A stretch of DNA of 64,000 bases. Origin: Flavobacteriales bacterium. GTDB lineage: Bacteria > Bacteroidota > Bacteroidia > Flavobacteriales_G > Salibacteraceae. The stretch lies in the NCBI GenBank assembly GCA_013204105.1, contig JABMOM010000034.1, positions 62,001-126,000 on the forward strand, in the 5' to 3' direction. The notes under the pieces are model-generated. The model was not told the origin of the DNA, searched no databases, and saw only the letters and a list, made by a program, of their open reading frames with translations. The translations under genes and the position numbers were made by a program. Numbering within the stretch: the stretch's first letter is position 1; the number at the start of each line of letters is the position of its first letter. Positions 19,762-29,188 of the stretch are shown here, in pieces.

Positions 19762-21129
19762 TCAGCCCTCGGCATCGTCGGAAGTAGGAACCCCTCCAGA
19801 CCAATCGATCTTCGTGCTCATCCACATGATCACCGCTAGAATGATGAAGAGTCCGATGCTTCCAATGAGCAAAGCGAAGTCCTCCATCTGCAAAAGCGTG
19901 AAAATGTAGATATACAAACCTGCCAGCACACCACCCGTGATCAAAGGATATTTCCAAGAGTGGGAGATATTCTTCAGGTAAAGAACAACCAAGCCAAGGA
20001 CCATCGAAGCCGCAATGGCATAGGCGCCGTCGAACCCAATGTGCTCGCTCATGGAAAGCAAAAGGGTATAGAAAAGGCTCAACGCCAGTCCGACCAAGAA
20101 ATACTGGAAGGGGTGGATCCGAATGTGGTTGATCGCCTGGGAGAAGAACAATAGTATAAAGGTCAGGGCGATCATCAATACCGCATATTTAGCGCTGCGC
20201 TCGGACTTCTGGTAATGGTTGACTGGCATGAACAGCTTCACACCAAAGGCACTGGAATGTACGGGTTGCGTGCCGTAGAAAGCTTGCGGGAAATTGCGGT
20301 TGTAGTGCAACACCTTCCATTCGGCCGTAAAACCCTTGTCGCTGATGTCTCGGGTAATCGGAATGAAGTCGCCGTCAAAGCTCGGATCTGGCCAAGGGGA
20401 TTCCATGGACACCGAAGTTGTCTTTCCTAAGGGAATGAAGGATAGGCTGTTGCTTCCGCGCAGAGTTAGGTCGATCTTACCGGACATGGTCTTCGCGACG
20501 CTGTCTGTCCAATTCAGGGCGATCGGGGCAGATACACCGTGGTCGAATAAGCTGAGGTCTGGCGTTCCAGGCTGGAACTCCACTTGCTTGCCGTCTAGTT
20601 GGAAACGCAGGTCATCGGTAATTCCGCGTGTATCGCTTAAACCGATGCAGATGCGCGCCAGGTGCCAATGCACTTTTCGGGAAGGCACCGCTGGAATATC
20701 GCGCGGTATGAATATGAAGGATACTTCATTCGTGGATTGGTACACGGGAATTTCAAAAATGCCGCGTTTGCGGATTTCTGGATTAACAGTGGTGTTCACA
20801 TCCAACGCTTCGGGAAGCAAGTGCAAGATTCCCTCGCTGGAAGCATTTCCTTCAAAATCGTAGTTTGTGTAAGGCACGGTAACGTATGGGCCGCTGATCG
20901 TCTGGTCATTTGCCCACAAGCGGGCGACTTCGGTCTTGGCATCTTCTAGGCGATACATCCGCTCTCGAATGAGTTCTTGAATCATGCCCAAGGGAATGAG
21001 CAAAATGAGGATCAGTATGCCGATGATGACCAAGCGAAGGCTCATCGAACTACTGATCCAGTGGTTGAGTCGGTCGAATACCGATGGAGTGGGGTTAGGC
21101 GAAGTAGGTAGGTTGCTGCTGTCTGTCAT
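19762..21129 (-). CDS. creD: Inner-membrane protein, CreD family
   Basis: SMSLRLVIIGILILILLIPLGMIQELIRERMYRLEDAKTEVARLWANDQTISGPYVTVPY; C-terminal multi-TM region. Confidence 0.9.
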   Translation of the reverse strand: MTDSSNLPTSPNPTPSVFDRLNHWISSSMSLRLVIIGILILILLIPLGMIQELIRERMYRLEDAKTEVARLWANDQTISGPYVTVPYTNYDFEGNASSEGILHLLPEALDVNTTVNPEIRKRGIFEIPVYQSTNEVSFIFIPRDIPAVPSRKVHWHLARICIGLSDTRGITDDLRFQLDGKQVEFQPGTPDLSLFDHGVSAPIALNWTDSVAKTMSGKIDLTLRGSNSLSFIPLGKTTSVSMESPWPDPSFDGDFIPITRDISDKGFTAEWKVLHYNRNFPQAFYGTQPVHSSAFGVKLFMPVNHYQKSERSAKYAVLMIALTFILLFFSQAINHIRIHPFQYFLVGLALSLFYTLLLSMSEHIGFDGAYAIAASMVLGLVVLYLKNISHSWKYPLITGGVLAGLYIYIFTLLQMEDFALLIGSIGLFIILAVIMWMSTKIDWSGGVPTSDDAEG

Positions 21130-21213
21130 TGCGTAAGGATTGATTTAGATACAAACCCATACAACATTAAGACATTGTCGCCTTATGTTAATTTAACGGC
21201 GTTTCACGTTCGT

Positions 21214-22848
21214 TCACGTCTGCAGCACCCCAACGTTGTAAGGCTTCACATGCTGTTCATGGCTCGCCATTTCGATGCCCATCCCGATGATCGTCCTTGT
21301 TTCTAGTGGATCGATGATGCCATCTACCCAAAGGCGCGCCGCCGCGTAGTAGGGTGAAGTCTGCTCTTTGTAGCGCTTGGTGATCTTGTCGAGCAGCTCC
21401 TTTTTGTCCTTATCGGTGATCTCCTCTCCTTTGGACTTGAGTGATGCTACTTCGATTTGGAGAAGTGTATTTGCTGCGCTCTTGCCACTCATGACGGCGA
21501 TGTTGGCCGATGGCCAAGCATAGATCAAGCGCGGATCGTAGGCTTTGCCGCACATGGCATAATTTCCAGCGCCGTAGCTGTTGCCGAGGATGAAGGTGAA
21601 TTTCGGAACGACCGAATTGGCCATGGCATTGACCATTTTAGCGCCGTCCTTGATGATGCCACCTTGCTCAGATCGTGATCCAACCATGAAACCGGTTACG
21701 TCCTGAAAAAAGACCAAAGGAATGTTCTTCTGGTTGCAATTCATGATGAACCGAGCCGCTTTATCGGCGCTGTCGGAATAGATGACACCTCCAAATTGCA
21801 TTTCGCCTGTCTTACTCTTCACAACGGTGCGCTGATTGGCGACAATACCCACTGCCCAGCCATTGATGCGTGCATAGCAGGTCACGATGCTCTTTCCATA
21901 CAGCGCCTTGTATTCTTCAATCTCAGAATCGTCTACGATGCGCTTGATGATCTCCTTGGTGTCGTAATTCTGCTGCGAAAAGATGCCGTAGATCTCTTTT
22001 GGGTCCAACTTGGGAGGCTTGGTTTCTTTGCGATCGAAGGGCACACGCGGCTTTCCACCGGTCTTGTCAACGATGCTCTTGATTTTGTTCAGGCAATCCT
22101 GGTCGTCATCGCATTTGTAATCGGTTACACCGGAGATCTCGCAATGGGTAGTAGCACCGCCTAAGGTTTCATTGTCTACATCCTCTCCAATCGCAGCGCG
22201 AACCAAATAGGATCCCGCTAGGAAGATGCTTCCCGTCTTGTCTACGATCATGGCTTCATCGCTCATGATGGGGAGGTAGGCTCCACCGGCCACACAGCTT
22301 CCCATGATGGCTGAAATCTGGTTGATGCCACGACTGCTCATCACGGCGTTGTTGCGGAAGATGCGACCGAAGTGCTCTTTATCGGGGAAAATTTCATCCT
22401 GCATGGGCAAGTAAACACCTGCGCTGTCTACCAAGTAGATGATCGGAATGTAGTTGTCCATCGCGATCTCTTGCGCACGGAGGTTCTTCTTTCCGGTAAT
22501 CGGAAACCAAGCCCCCGCCTTTACCGTGGCGTCGTTGGCCACAACGATGCACATCTTTCCACCGACGTATCCCAAGTACACCACAACCCCTCCACTAGGA
22601 CATCCGCCGTGCTCTTCGTACATGCCGTCTCCTGCGAACGCGCCTACTTCGACCTTGGGCTGATCGTCGTCCAGCAATCCTTCGACCCGCTCGCGCGCCG
22701 TCATCTTGCCTTTGGCGTGGTGCTTTTCGATGCGCTTCTTGCCTCCTCCCTCGTATACTTGATCGAGCTTGCGCTTGAGCTGAGAGATCAGAAGCTTCAT
22801 GTTGTCCTCGTGCTTGTTGAAATCGATGTCTTGTTTCTGCTGCGCCAT
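21214..22848 (-). CDS. Acyl-CoA carboxylase, carboxyltransferase beta subunit (methylcrotonyl/propionyl-CoA type)
   Basis: KGKMTARERVEGLLDDDQPKVEVGAFAGDGMYEEHGGCPSGGVVVYLGYVGGKMCIVVANDATVKAGAWFP; GSCVAGGAYLP; start at MAQQKQDIDF. Confidence 0.95.
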   Translation of the reverse strand: MAQQKQDIDFNKHEDNMKLLISQLKRKLDQVYEGGGKKRIEKHHAKGKMTARERVEGLLDDDQPKVEVGAFAGDGMYEEHGGCPSGGVVVYLGYVGGKMCIVVANDATVKAGAWFPITGKKNLRAQEIAMDNYIPIIYLVDSAGVYLPMQDEIFPDKEHFGRIFRNNAVMSSRGINQISAIMGSCVAGGAYLPIMSDEAMIVDKTGSIFLAGSYLVRAAIGEDVDNETLGGATTHCEISGVTDYKCDDDQDCLNKIKSIVDKTGGKPRVPFDRKETKPPKLDPKEIYGIFSQQNYDTKEIIKRIVDDSEIEEYKALYGKSIVTCYARINGWAVGIVANQRTVVKSKTGEMQFGGVIYSDSADKAARFIMNCNQKNIPLVFFQDVTGFMVGSRSEQGGIIKDGAKMVNAMANSVVPKFTFILGNSYGAGNYAMCGKAYDPRLIYAWPSANIAVMSGKSAANTLLQIEVASLKSKGEEITDKDKKELLDKITKRYKEQTSPYYAAARLWVDGIIDPLETRTIIGMGIEMASHEQHVKPYNVGVLQT

Positions 22849-22960
22849 GTTCTGCGTTTTCGAATGGAAAAAGGAATGAGCTTCAAAGATGTTTAAATTG
22901 TCTTCAACTTGCGCAGAACAGCATCGCCGCATTATATTCGAAATTGTATTGAGAGCCAAC

Positions 22961-23449
22961 ATGAACTTCCACAAACAAATCCCGGTCTTATTAGCGATTG
23001 CACTGTTGCTTGCGGTGAGCACTGGGTGCAAGAAACAACAGGCAAAGCGAGACCTCATAGGTGATTGGACCGTGACCGGGTATACCGGTATTCTAAAGAA
23101 CGACTGTTCAGAAGCGGGTGATTTTTTTGATGAGGATGGAAACATCTATGGCTCCGTCACCTTTGACGATCGGATGATGAAGAGGGATTACGCGCTTTTG
23201 CCCGATACAGGCGACTGCTACGCCTTCGCTGATTTTGACGACTTGGTCCGTTGGAAGGTGATCGACTACGCAGATCAACGCACCGTTGCGCATCAATACA
23301 CTTTAGAGATCGATGGCTTGAGCTGGAATCTTTTCTTCGGCGGTGAAGCAGTAGGCGAATTGCCCTTGGAACAAGAGGTTATCTACCTCAGCCATCTTTC
23401 CAACGCTGGCGATGCTATATCCATCGAATTGACGCGGGATCCGGAATGA
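22961..23449 (+). CDS. Putative lipoprotein, lipocalin-like
   Basis: MNFHKQIPVLLAIALLLAVSTGCKKQQ lipobox; short exported domain (LIGDWTVTGYTG). Confidence 0.65.
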   Translation: MNFHKQIPVLLAIALLLAVSTGCKKQQAKRDLIGDWTVTGYTGILKNDCSEAGDFFDEDGNIYGSVTFDDRMMKRDYALLPDTGDCYAFADFDDLVRWKVIDYADQRTVAHQYTLEIDGLSWNLFFGGEAVGELPLEQEVIYLSHLSNAGDAISIELTRDPE

Positions 23450-23494
23450 TCCCGGTGCTTTTTCAGTACCTTTCTTGCCCTTAATGCGCACGCT

Positions 23495-25003
23495 ATGAAG
23501 TTCACCCTTTGGTCGTTTTGTCTTGTCATATTCTCCGTCCAGGTGCACGCCCAGGCGCTCAATCCCGAATTTGGCATGGTGTATCCGCAGGATGTCATTC
23601 CACGTGTGTACGTCACGATGGACTCAGCCGATCTCGCCTGGTTATTGGCAGAGGCAAACCTGGAGAGCGATGAGTATAAAGTGGCGTCTTTGCGTTTCGA
23701 GGGCATTCCAGGAGACACCTTCCTTTCAGATAGCGTTGGCATTCGGCTTCGAGGCAATACTTCGCGCTACGCCGAAAAAAAATCCTTCAAAATTCACCTG
23801 GAGAAATTCGACGGCCCTAAACTGCACGGCATCGAGAAACTCAACCTGAAAGGGTCCCATAACGACCCTTCTATTTTGCGTGAGCGTTTGTCTTATCAAG
23901 TGATGCGAGCCATGAATGGTGCGGCTGCGCGCTCAAACAACGTGGAGCTTTACATTAATGAAGAGTACCGTGGATTGTACGTCAACATAGAGCAGATCGA
24001 CAACGACTTCATGAAGCTCCGCTTCGGCAACAAAACCGGGAATTTATTCAAGTGCCTGTACGGCGCTTCGTTAAGGAGTTCGGATGACGTTTGGAACGAT
24101 GGCATCTTCGAATTGAAAACGAATGAAACCGCCAACGACCGGAGCGACCTGATTGAATTGATCGACAAGCTGAATACGCCTTCAGACGAAGCCTTCAAGG
24201 ATGAGATCGAGACCATCTTGGACGTGGATCATCTGCTGAAATACCTTGCGGTTGAGGTGCTGACCGGTCATTGGGATGGCTATTCCTTTAACAAGAACAA
24301 CTACTACCTCTACCACAACGACTCTACCGATCTGTTTGAGGTCATCATGTACGACCCAGATAACACCTTCGGCATCGACTGGTTCGGCATCGATTGGGGG
24401 GAGCGTGATCTATACGACTGGGGGATTACTACTGAAGACCGACCCATGTTTTGGAGGATACTCAATGTGCCCGCCTACAGAGCCCTGTACACTGAGAACT
24501 TGCGTTTCCTGCTCAATGGCGCCTTCCACCCAGACAGCATCTTTCCGATCATCGATGCATTGCATGCGCAGAACTTCGCCTCGGCGATGAACGACGCCTA
24601 CTATCCATTGGATTACGGATTTGACTCTGCCGCCTATGCCCTAAGCACTACTGCAGCTTTCGGTGCTCATGTGAAATACGGCATCAAACCGTTCATCGCC
24701 ACTCGGCATGCATCGGCCTTGGAGCAATTGGATTATCCCTTCGCCATCAATGAAGCCATGGCTGATGATTGGAGCATGCGGCATTCTACAACGAACGGTG
24801 CTTTCACCTTTTGGAATGAGCAACAAGATTTAAGGGATGTGGAGCTGCTGTGCTACGATTTGAAGGGATCCTTGATCACGACGCTAGCGTGGGGCAATCT
24901 CATGCAGCACGAGCGCAAATCCGTTCAACTTCCAGCGGGCGTTTATGTCGCCAATCTCCGTCATGCGGAGGGTTCATCCCAATGCAAGATCGTCGTTCCC
25001 TGA
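23495..25003 (+). CDS. CotH-family protein with T9SS-type C-terminal tail
   Basis: GIRLRGNTSRYAEKKSFKIHLEKFDG...EKLNLKGSHNDPSILRERLSYQVMR...YINEEYRGLYVNIEQID...EVIMYDPDNTFGID; C-term LPAGVYVANLRHAEGSSQCKIVVP. Confidence 0.9.
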   Translation: MKFTLWSFCLVIFSVQVHAQALNPEFGMVYPQDVIPRVYVTMDSADLAWLLAEANLESDEYKVASLRFEGIPGDTFLSDSVGIRLRGNTSRYAEKKSFKIHLEKFDGPKLHGIEKLNLKGSHNDPSILRERLSYQVMRAMNGAAARSNNVELYINEEYRGLYVNIEQIDNDFMKLRFGNKTGNLFKCLYGASLRSSDDVWNDGIFELKTNETANDRSDLIELIDKLNTPSDEAFKDEIETILDVDHLLKYLAVEVLTGHWDGYSFNKNNYYLYHNDSTDLFEVIMYDPDNTFGIDWFGIDWGERDLYDWGITTEDRPMFWRILNVPAYRALYTENLRFLLNGAFHPDSIFPIIDALHAQNFASAMNDAYYPLDYGFDSAAYALSTTAAFGAHVKYGIKPFIATRHASALEQLDYPFAINEAMADDWSMRHSTTNGAFTFWNEQQDLRDVELLCYDLKGSLITTLAWGNLMQHERKSVQLPAGVYVANLRHAEGSSQCKIVVP

Positions 25004-26344
25004 TCAGCCTATTTTTAGGATCGTAGCAATCAATTTATCCATGTCGCTGATGGAGGTATAGACATTCGGCGTCACCCGAACTCCTTCCACCCCTTCATGC
25101 GTAATCGGGGTGGTATGGATACGGGCTTCTTGCCAGAGGTAGTTGTGGATTTCCGGCCCTGTCATGCCAGCGACACCGAAGGTGGTCAACGCCCCACTGA
25201 AGGCGGGGTCTTCAGGACACCAAAATTGGATACCGGGACGATCCTTGACCCGCGTTACCCAGTATTGCTTTAGGTAGTGCAAGCGCTCAAACTTGCGTTC
25301 GGAGCCGATGCTGTTATGGAAATCGATGGCTTGTCCAATCGCGAGTTCGGCAGGAATGTCTCGCGTACCTTGATGTTCAAATTTCCGGACGTCGTCTGAG
25401 CTTGGTTCAGGTCCTGGGAAAAGCGCCCAATGCTTGGCGATGTGTTCTTTCTTCATCCAGAGCATGCCCGTTCCGAAGGGAGCGCAAAGCCACTTGTGGA
25501 GGCTGGTGCCGAAGAAGTCGCAATTCAGATCGGGAATCTTGAAGACCAAGTGGGCGAAGCTGTGGGCGCCGTCTACCATGACCAGAATGCCCCGTTTCTT
25601 GGCTTCAGCGGCGATGGCAGCGACCGGGAGCACTTGTCCCGTCCAGTTGATGACGTGCTCGATCAATACCACTTTTGTCTTGGAGGTGAATTGATCGGTG
25701 TAAGCCTTGACAATGGCGGTGGTATCCGTACTCGGCATTGGAAGCTTGGCCACCTTTCGCACGATTCCCTCTCTCAATTCCCGTTGCTTCCAAGCTTGAT
25801 TCATGTTGGGGTAGACAAAGTTGCTCGTCACAAATTCATCGCCCTTCACCATGTCAAGCCCAAAGATCATCGTGTCCAAGGCTTCCGTGGTGTTCCGGTT
25901 GATGGCGATCTCTTCAGCAGAGACCCCGGCCAATTCACCCAGTTTCTCACGGATGGATTCGCGTCCCTTTTCAAATACCCGCCACATGTAATACGAAGGC
26001 GCTTCATTGCTCAGCGCCGTGAAGCGAATCACGGCATCTTGAACCACCGTAGGGTGGGGGGAGACCCCGCCATTATTGAGGTTGATGAGGTTAGAGGAAG
26101 CCGTGTAGTTGTGGCGTACCCAACTCCAAAAGTCCTCGTTGGTGGCGAGTTCAGAAGGAGGGGTGAGCTGCACATCTTTCATGAAGTTTGCCGCTTCAGC
26201 AGCATACCCTTGATCGATCAGCGGCCAGGCCCAAAGTCCTGCACCGAGCGCAGATACTTGTTTGATAAAAGTTCTTCGGTCTTTCACAAGAAGGAGGTTT
26301 GGACTAAAGTAATAATTCGGATGGGGCAGATGCATATTGTCCAC
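25004..26344 (-). CDS. Class-V PLP-dependent aminotransferase, isopenicillin-N-epimerase-like, with signal-like N-terminus
   Basis: RRTFIKQVSALGAGLWAWPL; NLINLNNGGVSPHP; IAINRNTTEALDTMIFGLDM; VMVDGAHSFAHLVFKIPDLNCDFFGTSLHKWLCAPFGTGMLW; exact start uncertain. Confidence 0.9.
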   Translation of the reverse strand: MDNMHLPHPNYYFSPNLLLVKDRRTFIKQVSALGAGLWAWPLIDQGYAAEAANFMKDVQLTPPSELATNEDFWSWVRHNYTASSNLINLNNGGVSPHPTVVQDAVIRFTALSNEAPSYYMWRVFEKGRESIREKLGELAGVSAEEIAINRNTTEALDTMIFGLDMVKGDEFVTSNFVYPNMNQAWKQRELREGIVRKVAKLPMPSTDTTAIVKAYTDQFTSKTKVVLIEHVINWTGQVLPVAAIAAEAKKRGILVMVDGAHSFAHLVFKIPDLNCDFFGTSLHKWLCAPFGTGMLWMKKEHIAKHWALFPGPEPSSDDVRKFEHQGTRDIPAELAIGQAIDFHNSIGSERKFERLHYLKQYWVTRVKDRPGIQFWCPEDPAFSGALTTFGVAGMTGPEIHNYLWQEARIHTTPITHEGVEGVRVTPNVYTSISDMDKLIATILKIG

Positions 26345-26395
26345 AGCTTTTGAAGGGGAGGAGCCGTTATACTTCAGAATCGCCGCTGCTCTATC

Positions 26396-26863
26396 ATGCT
26401 AAACCGGATAAGTGACTTTCTTTGCGCCATGTCTCGCTCTTCCGTATTGGTATTCGTTCAATTTGCATGCATTGCATTCTTCTTCCTCACCGGATCCATC
26501 TGGGCGCACAGCGCATTGGGGTTGGCAATCGAAGGCTTGGGAATTGGATTGGGTGTATGGGCGATCATCACCATGAAGTGGAGTCAACTGTCGGTCTTCC
26601 CAGAACCCCGAAGCGATGGAAAGCTTCTGAAAACCGGACCTTACCGAATCTTGAGGCACCCCATGTACACTGCCGTTTTACTGGTGTGTGGCAGCTTGGC
26701 TTTTAATCGATTGGATGAAGCAGGCTTTGCTGTGTTTGCCCTCTTGGTATTTAACCAGTTGATGAAGTTGCGGTTCGAAGAGAAATTGCTGCTCAAGCAC
26801 TACGGGGAAGAGTACGCGACCTACATGGAAGAGACTTATGCGCTCTTGCCGTACGTATACTAA
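26396..26863 (+). CDS. Isoprenylcysteine carboxyl methyltransferase family protein
   Basis: LLKTGPYRILRHPMYTAVLLVCGSLAFNR, HYGEEYATYMEETYALLPYVY. Confidence 0.8.
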   Translation: MLNRISDFLCAMSRSSVLVFVQFACIAFFFLTGSIWAHSALGLAIEGLGIGLGVWAIITMKWSQLSVFPEPRSDGKLLKTGPYRILRHPMYTAVLLVCGSLAFNRLDEAGFAVFALLVFNQLMKLRFEEKLLLKHYGEEYATYMEETYALLPYVY

Positions 26864-27441
26864 CGCAAGAGATCAGCGGCTTGGGGACCGAGGTTAAAAA
26901 GCGCATCCAGCATGCTCAAGTTGGGAAGAAAGGCATGACGGTCACTAAAGACTTGCAGGTAAGCCGTTTCCGGTACGTTCTCACGAAAAGCCATGGATCG
27001 CATGTCTGTCGACACTTCTGCCTCGTAGCTCGTTGTGAGGGTGTGTGGGATGTCCAGCGACAGCGATGAAGTAATCACTGCATGCATCTGCAGGTTAAAG
27101 GACAGGAGGGATTCGATCTCTTGGTGGTAGAAGGGACGGAAGCGATCCTCATAGAACTCAAAGTAGGGAGATCGGCGGTAGGCGGCTTCCAAGCTTTTCC
27201 AATGGTCTTTTTGCCAATTTTCTGCGTAGCTGATGCTGACGTCGTCCATGCGGCGTTGGTTTCCGGTCTTGAGCATTGGAATGACGAGTTTTTGCAAACC
27301 ATTCGGACTCAAGATCTCTATGCGATTGCGGTAGGTCTGTTTTGGGAAATGTTCGCGCACCTCAAAAAGCACGGATTCCGCCTGATTCAGTGCGCGATAA
27401 TAGGAGATGTTTCCGCCGTAAAAAATGGGAAATACCGCCAT
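26860..27441 (-). CDS. WbqC family protein
   Basis: FPIFYGGNISYYRALNQAESVLFEVREHFPKQTYRNRIEILSPNGLQKLVIPMLKTGNQRRMDDVSISYAENWQKDHWKSLEAAYRRSPYFEFYEDRF. Confidence 0.85.
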   Translation of the reverse strand: MAVFPIFYGGNISYYRALNQAESVLFEVREHFPKQTYRNRIEILSPNGLQKLVIPMLKTGNQRRMDDVSISYAENWQKDHWKSLEAAYRRSPYFEFYEDRFRPFYHQEIESLLSFNLQMHAVITSSLSLDIPHTLTTSYEAEVSTDMRSMAFRENVPETAYLQVFSDRHAFLPNLSMLDALFNLGPQAADLLR

Positions 27442-27447
27442 GTGGGC

Positions 27448-29028
27448 TTATTCTGGAATGGAGAACATGCGTGAGAAGCGAATCTTTCCGTCGAAGAGTC
27501 CTAATTCAGGATCGATGGACAGCCATACAAAGGCTGCCTTACCCACAATGTGGTCTTCAGGAACGAATCCCCAATAGCGAGAGTCGGCAGAATTGTGCCG
27601 GTTGTCTCCCATCATGAAGTAGTAATTCATTTCAAAGGTGTAGGAAGCAGCTTCCGCACCATCGATCAGGATCTTGCCATCCGTCACTTTGAGGTCATGT
27701 CCCTCGTACACCTTGATGATGCGCTCATAAAAGGGCAAGTTCATGAGGTTCAGCGCTACGCTCGTTCCCTTTTCTGGAACCGTCAGTGGACCCCAATAAT
27801 CCACAGCCCAGTCATATTGAGGGTTGTTCGGAAAGATCGGGTACTGTGAGCTGGCGCCGCGAGGCGTTACATCGAGGGTAACGTTATCTACGCCGTCCAA
27901 GGTTTCGAGTTCTGTTGCTGCGGTGAGGGTCAGCGGAATCTTAAATCCTTCGGAGGATTGGGCCACGCGGGGGTCGGAATCTTGGTAATTCACGTCGAAT
28001 TTTTCCTTCAGGATCCGCTTGTTGAGGAATCCCTTTTTGTCCACGATGTATTTGAACTGGAAATCCGGTGGAATGAAGGCCATTGCATCGTTGATGAAGA
28101 GTCGAGCATCTTGTACGACGATCTTATCACCTGGCACGGCCACGCAGCGCTTGATGTAGTGTTCGCGCTTGTCTACGGGGCGAACGGTATACTCCATGCG
28201 CTCCTTGATCATTTTGCGCGCTGCTTTGTCGTATTGCTCAAAACTGAGCGGCTGCTGTCCTCGGTTGATGTCTCGTTCCTTTAGGTCAGACATCACGTCG
28301 CGCACTACTTGGTTGTAGCTGCGATTGCTTTGATAGGCGAGGAGTACGGTATCTCCTTCTGGGTAGTTAAAGACGACAATGTCGTTGCGTTCTACGTCGC
28401 CAAATCCGAGGAGGCGATGGTAGTCCAATTCCATCCATTCGAGGTAACTGGGCGTTTCCAACCAAGGCAAGCTATGGTGTGCAAAGGGGAAACTCAAGGG
28501 CGTCTGAGGAACCTTAGGACCGTAGGCCATTTTGCTCACGAAGAGGTAGTCACCGATCAGCAAGGTCTTTTCCATGGAGCTGGTTGGGATCGTGAACGCT
28601 TCTAGGAAGTAGGTGCGAATGATGCTTGCGGCTACTACGGCGAAAACGATGGCATCTCCCCATTCGCGTAGACTCGATTTAGGAAATTTCTTTCGATCGA
28701 TGGGTCCTAGGTAGGGGAGTTTTTCTTGTTTTCCCCAAAGCGGAAAAGCGATGAACGGCAAGAAGATCGCGAAGACTTGCGATTGTTTGTCGAGCTTGCC
28801 AAAGACCGAAGCCAGGTTGGAGTTCATCACCATGAGCATCAAAATGTTGACCCCGGGAAGGACGAGCAAGAGAATCCACCACCAAGGCTTTTGGATCACG
28901 CGGGTGAGGACAAAGAAATTGTAGCCCGGAATCAACGCCTCCCAAGACTTTCTTCCCGCCTTAGGAAAAAGGAAGAAGAACCCGACGAAGTAGCCAATGG
29001 CTATGATGCTGTATATCGCAATATTCAT
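27448..29028 (-). CDS. lepB: Signal peptidase I
   Basis: FLEAFTIPTSSMEKTLLIGDYLFVSKMAYG; YIKRCVAVPGDKI; YYFMMGDNRHNSADSRYWGFVPEDHIVGKAAFVWLSID. Confidence 0.95.
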   Translation of the reverse strand: MNIAIYSIIAIGYFVGFFFLFPKAGRKSWEALIPGYNFFVLTRVIQKPWWWILLLVLPGVNILMLMVMNSNLASVFGKLDKQSQVFAIFLPFIAFPLWGKQEKLPYLGPIDRKKFPKSSLREWGDAIVFAVVAASIIRTYFLEAFTIPTSSMEKTLLIGDYLFVSKMAYGPKVPQTPLSFPFAHHSLPWLETPSYLEWMELDYHRLLGFGDVERNDIVVFNYPEGDTVLLAYQSNRSYNQVVRDVMSDLKERDINRGQQPLSFEQYDKAARKMIKERMEYTVRPVDKREHYIKRCVAVPGDKIVVQDARLFINDAMAFIPPDFQFKYIVDKKGFLNKRILKEKFDVNYQDSDPRVAQSSEGFKIPLTLTAATELETLDGVDNVTLDVTPRGASSQYPIFPNNPQYDWAVDYWGPLTVPEKGTSVALNLMNLPFYERIIKVYEGHDLKVTDGKILIDGAEAASYTFEMNYYFMMGDNRHNSADSRYWGFVPEDHIVGKAAFVWLSIDPELGLFDGKIRFSRMFSIPE

Positions 29029-29188
29029 GTGTAGATCAATTACGGAGCGAAGAAACGAAGTTTTGCGGGTTGGAGCTTCGCTTTTTGGTTAAACGGTGTT
29101 GTCATCGGCCGTGTGGTTGTCGGAAAGGCTAGGCTATGCAAGAGGATTTCGTTGCCGATGCAATAGCCGCCATCCGTATCTTCGAAAC

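Noticed and set aside
22372-22896. 174-aa plus-strand ORF
   Set aside because: Antisense to the acyl-CoA carboxylase beta gene
22849-23145. N-terminal extension of the carboxylase ORF
   Set aside because: Not carboxylase-like and extends into the divergent lipoprotein gene; MAQQKQD start fits the family
25430-26353. 307-aa plus-strand ORF
   Set aside because: Lies antisense to a convincing class-V aminotransferase gene; composition (His/Arg/Val-rich) typical of a shadow ORF
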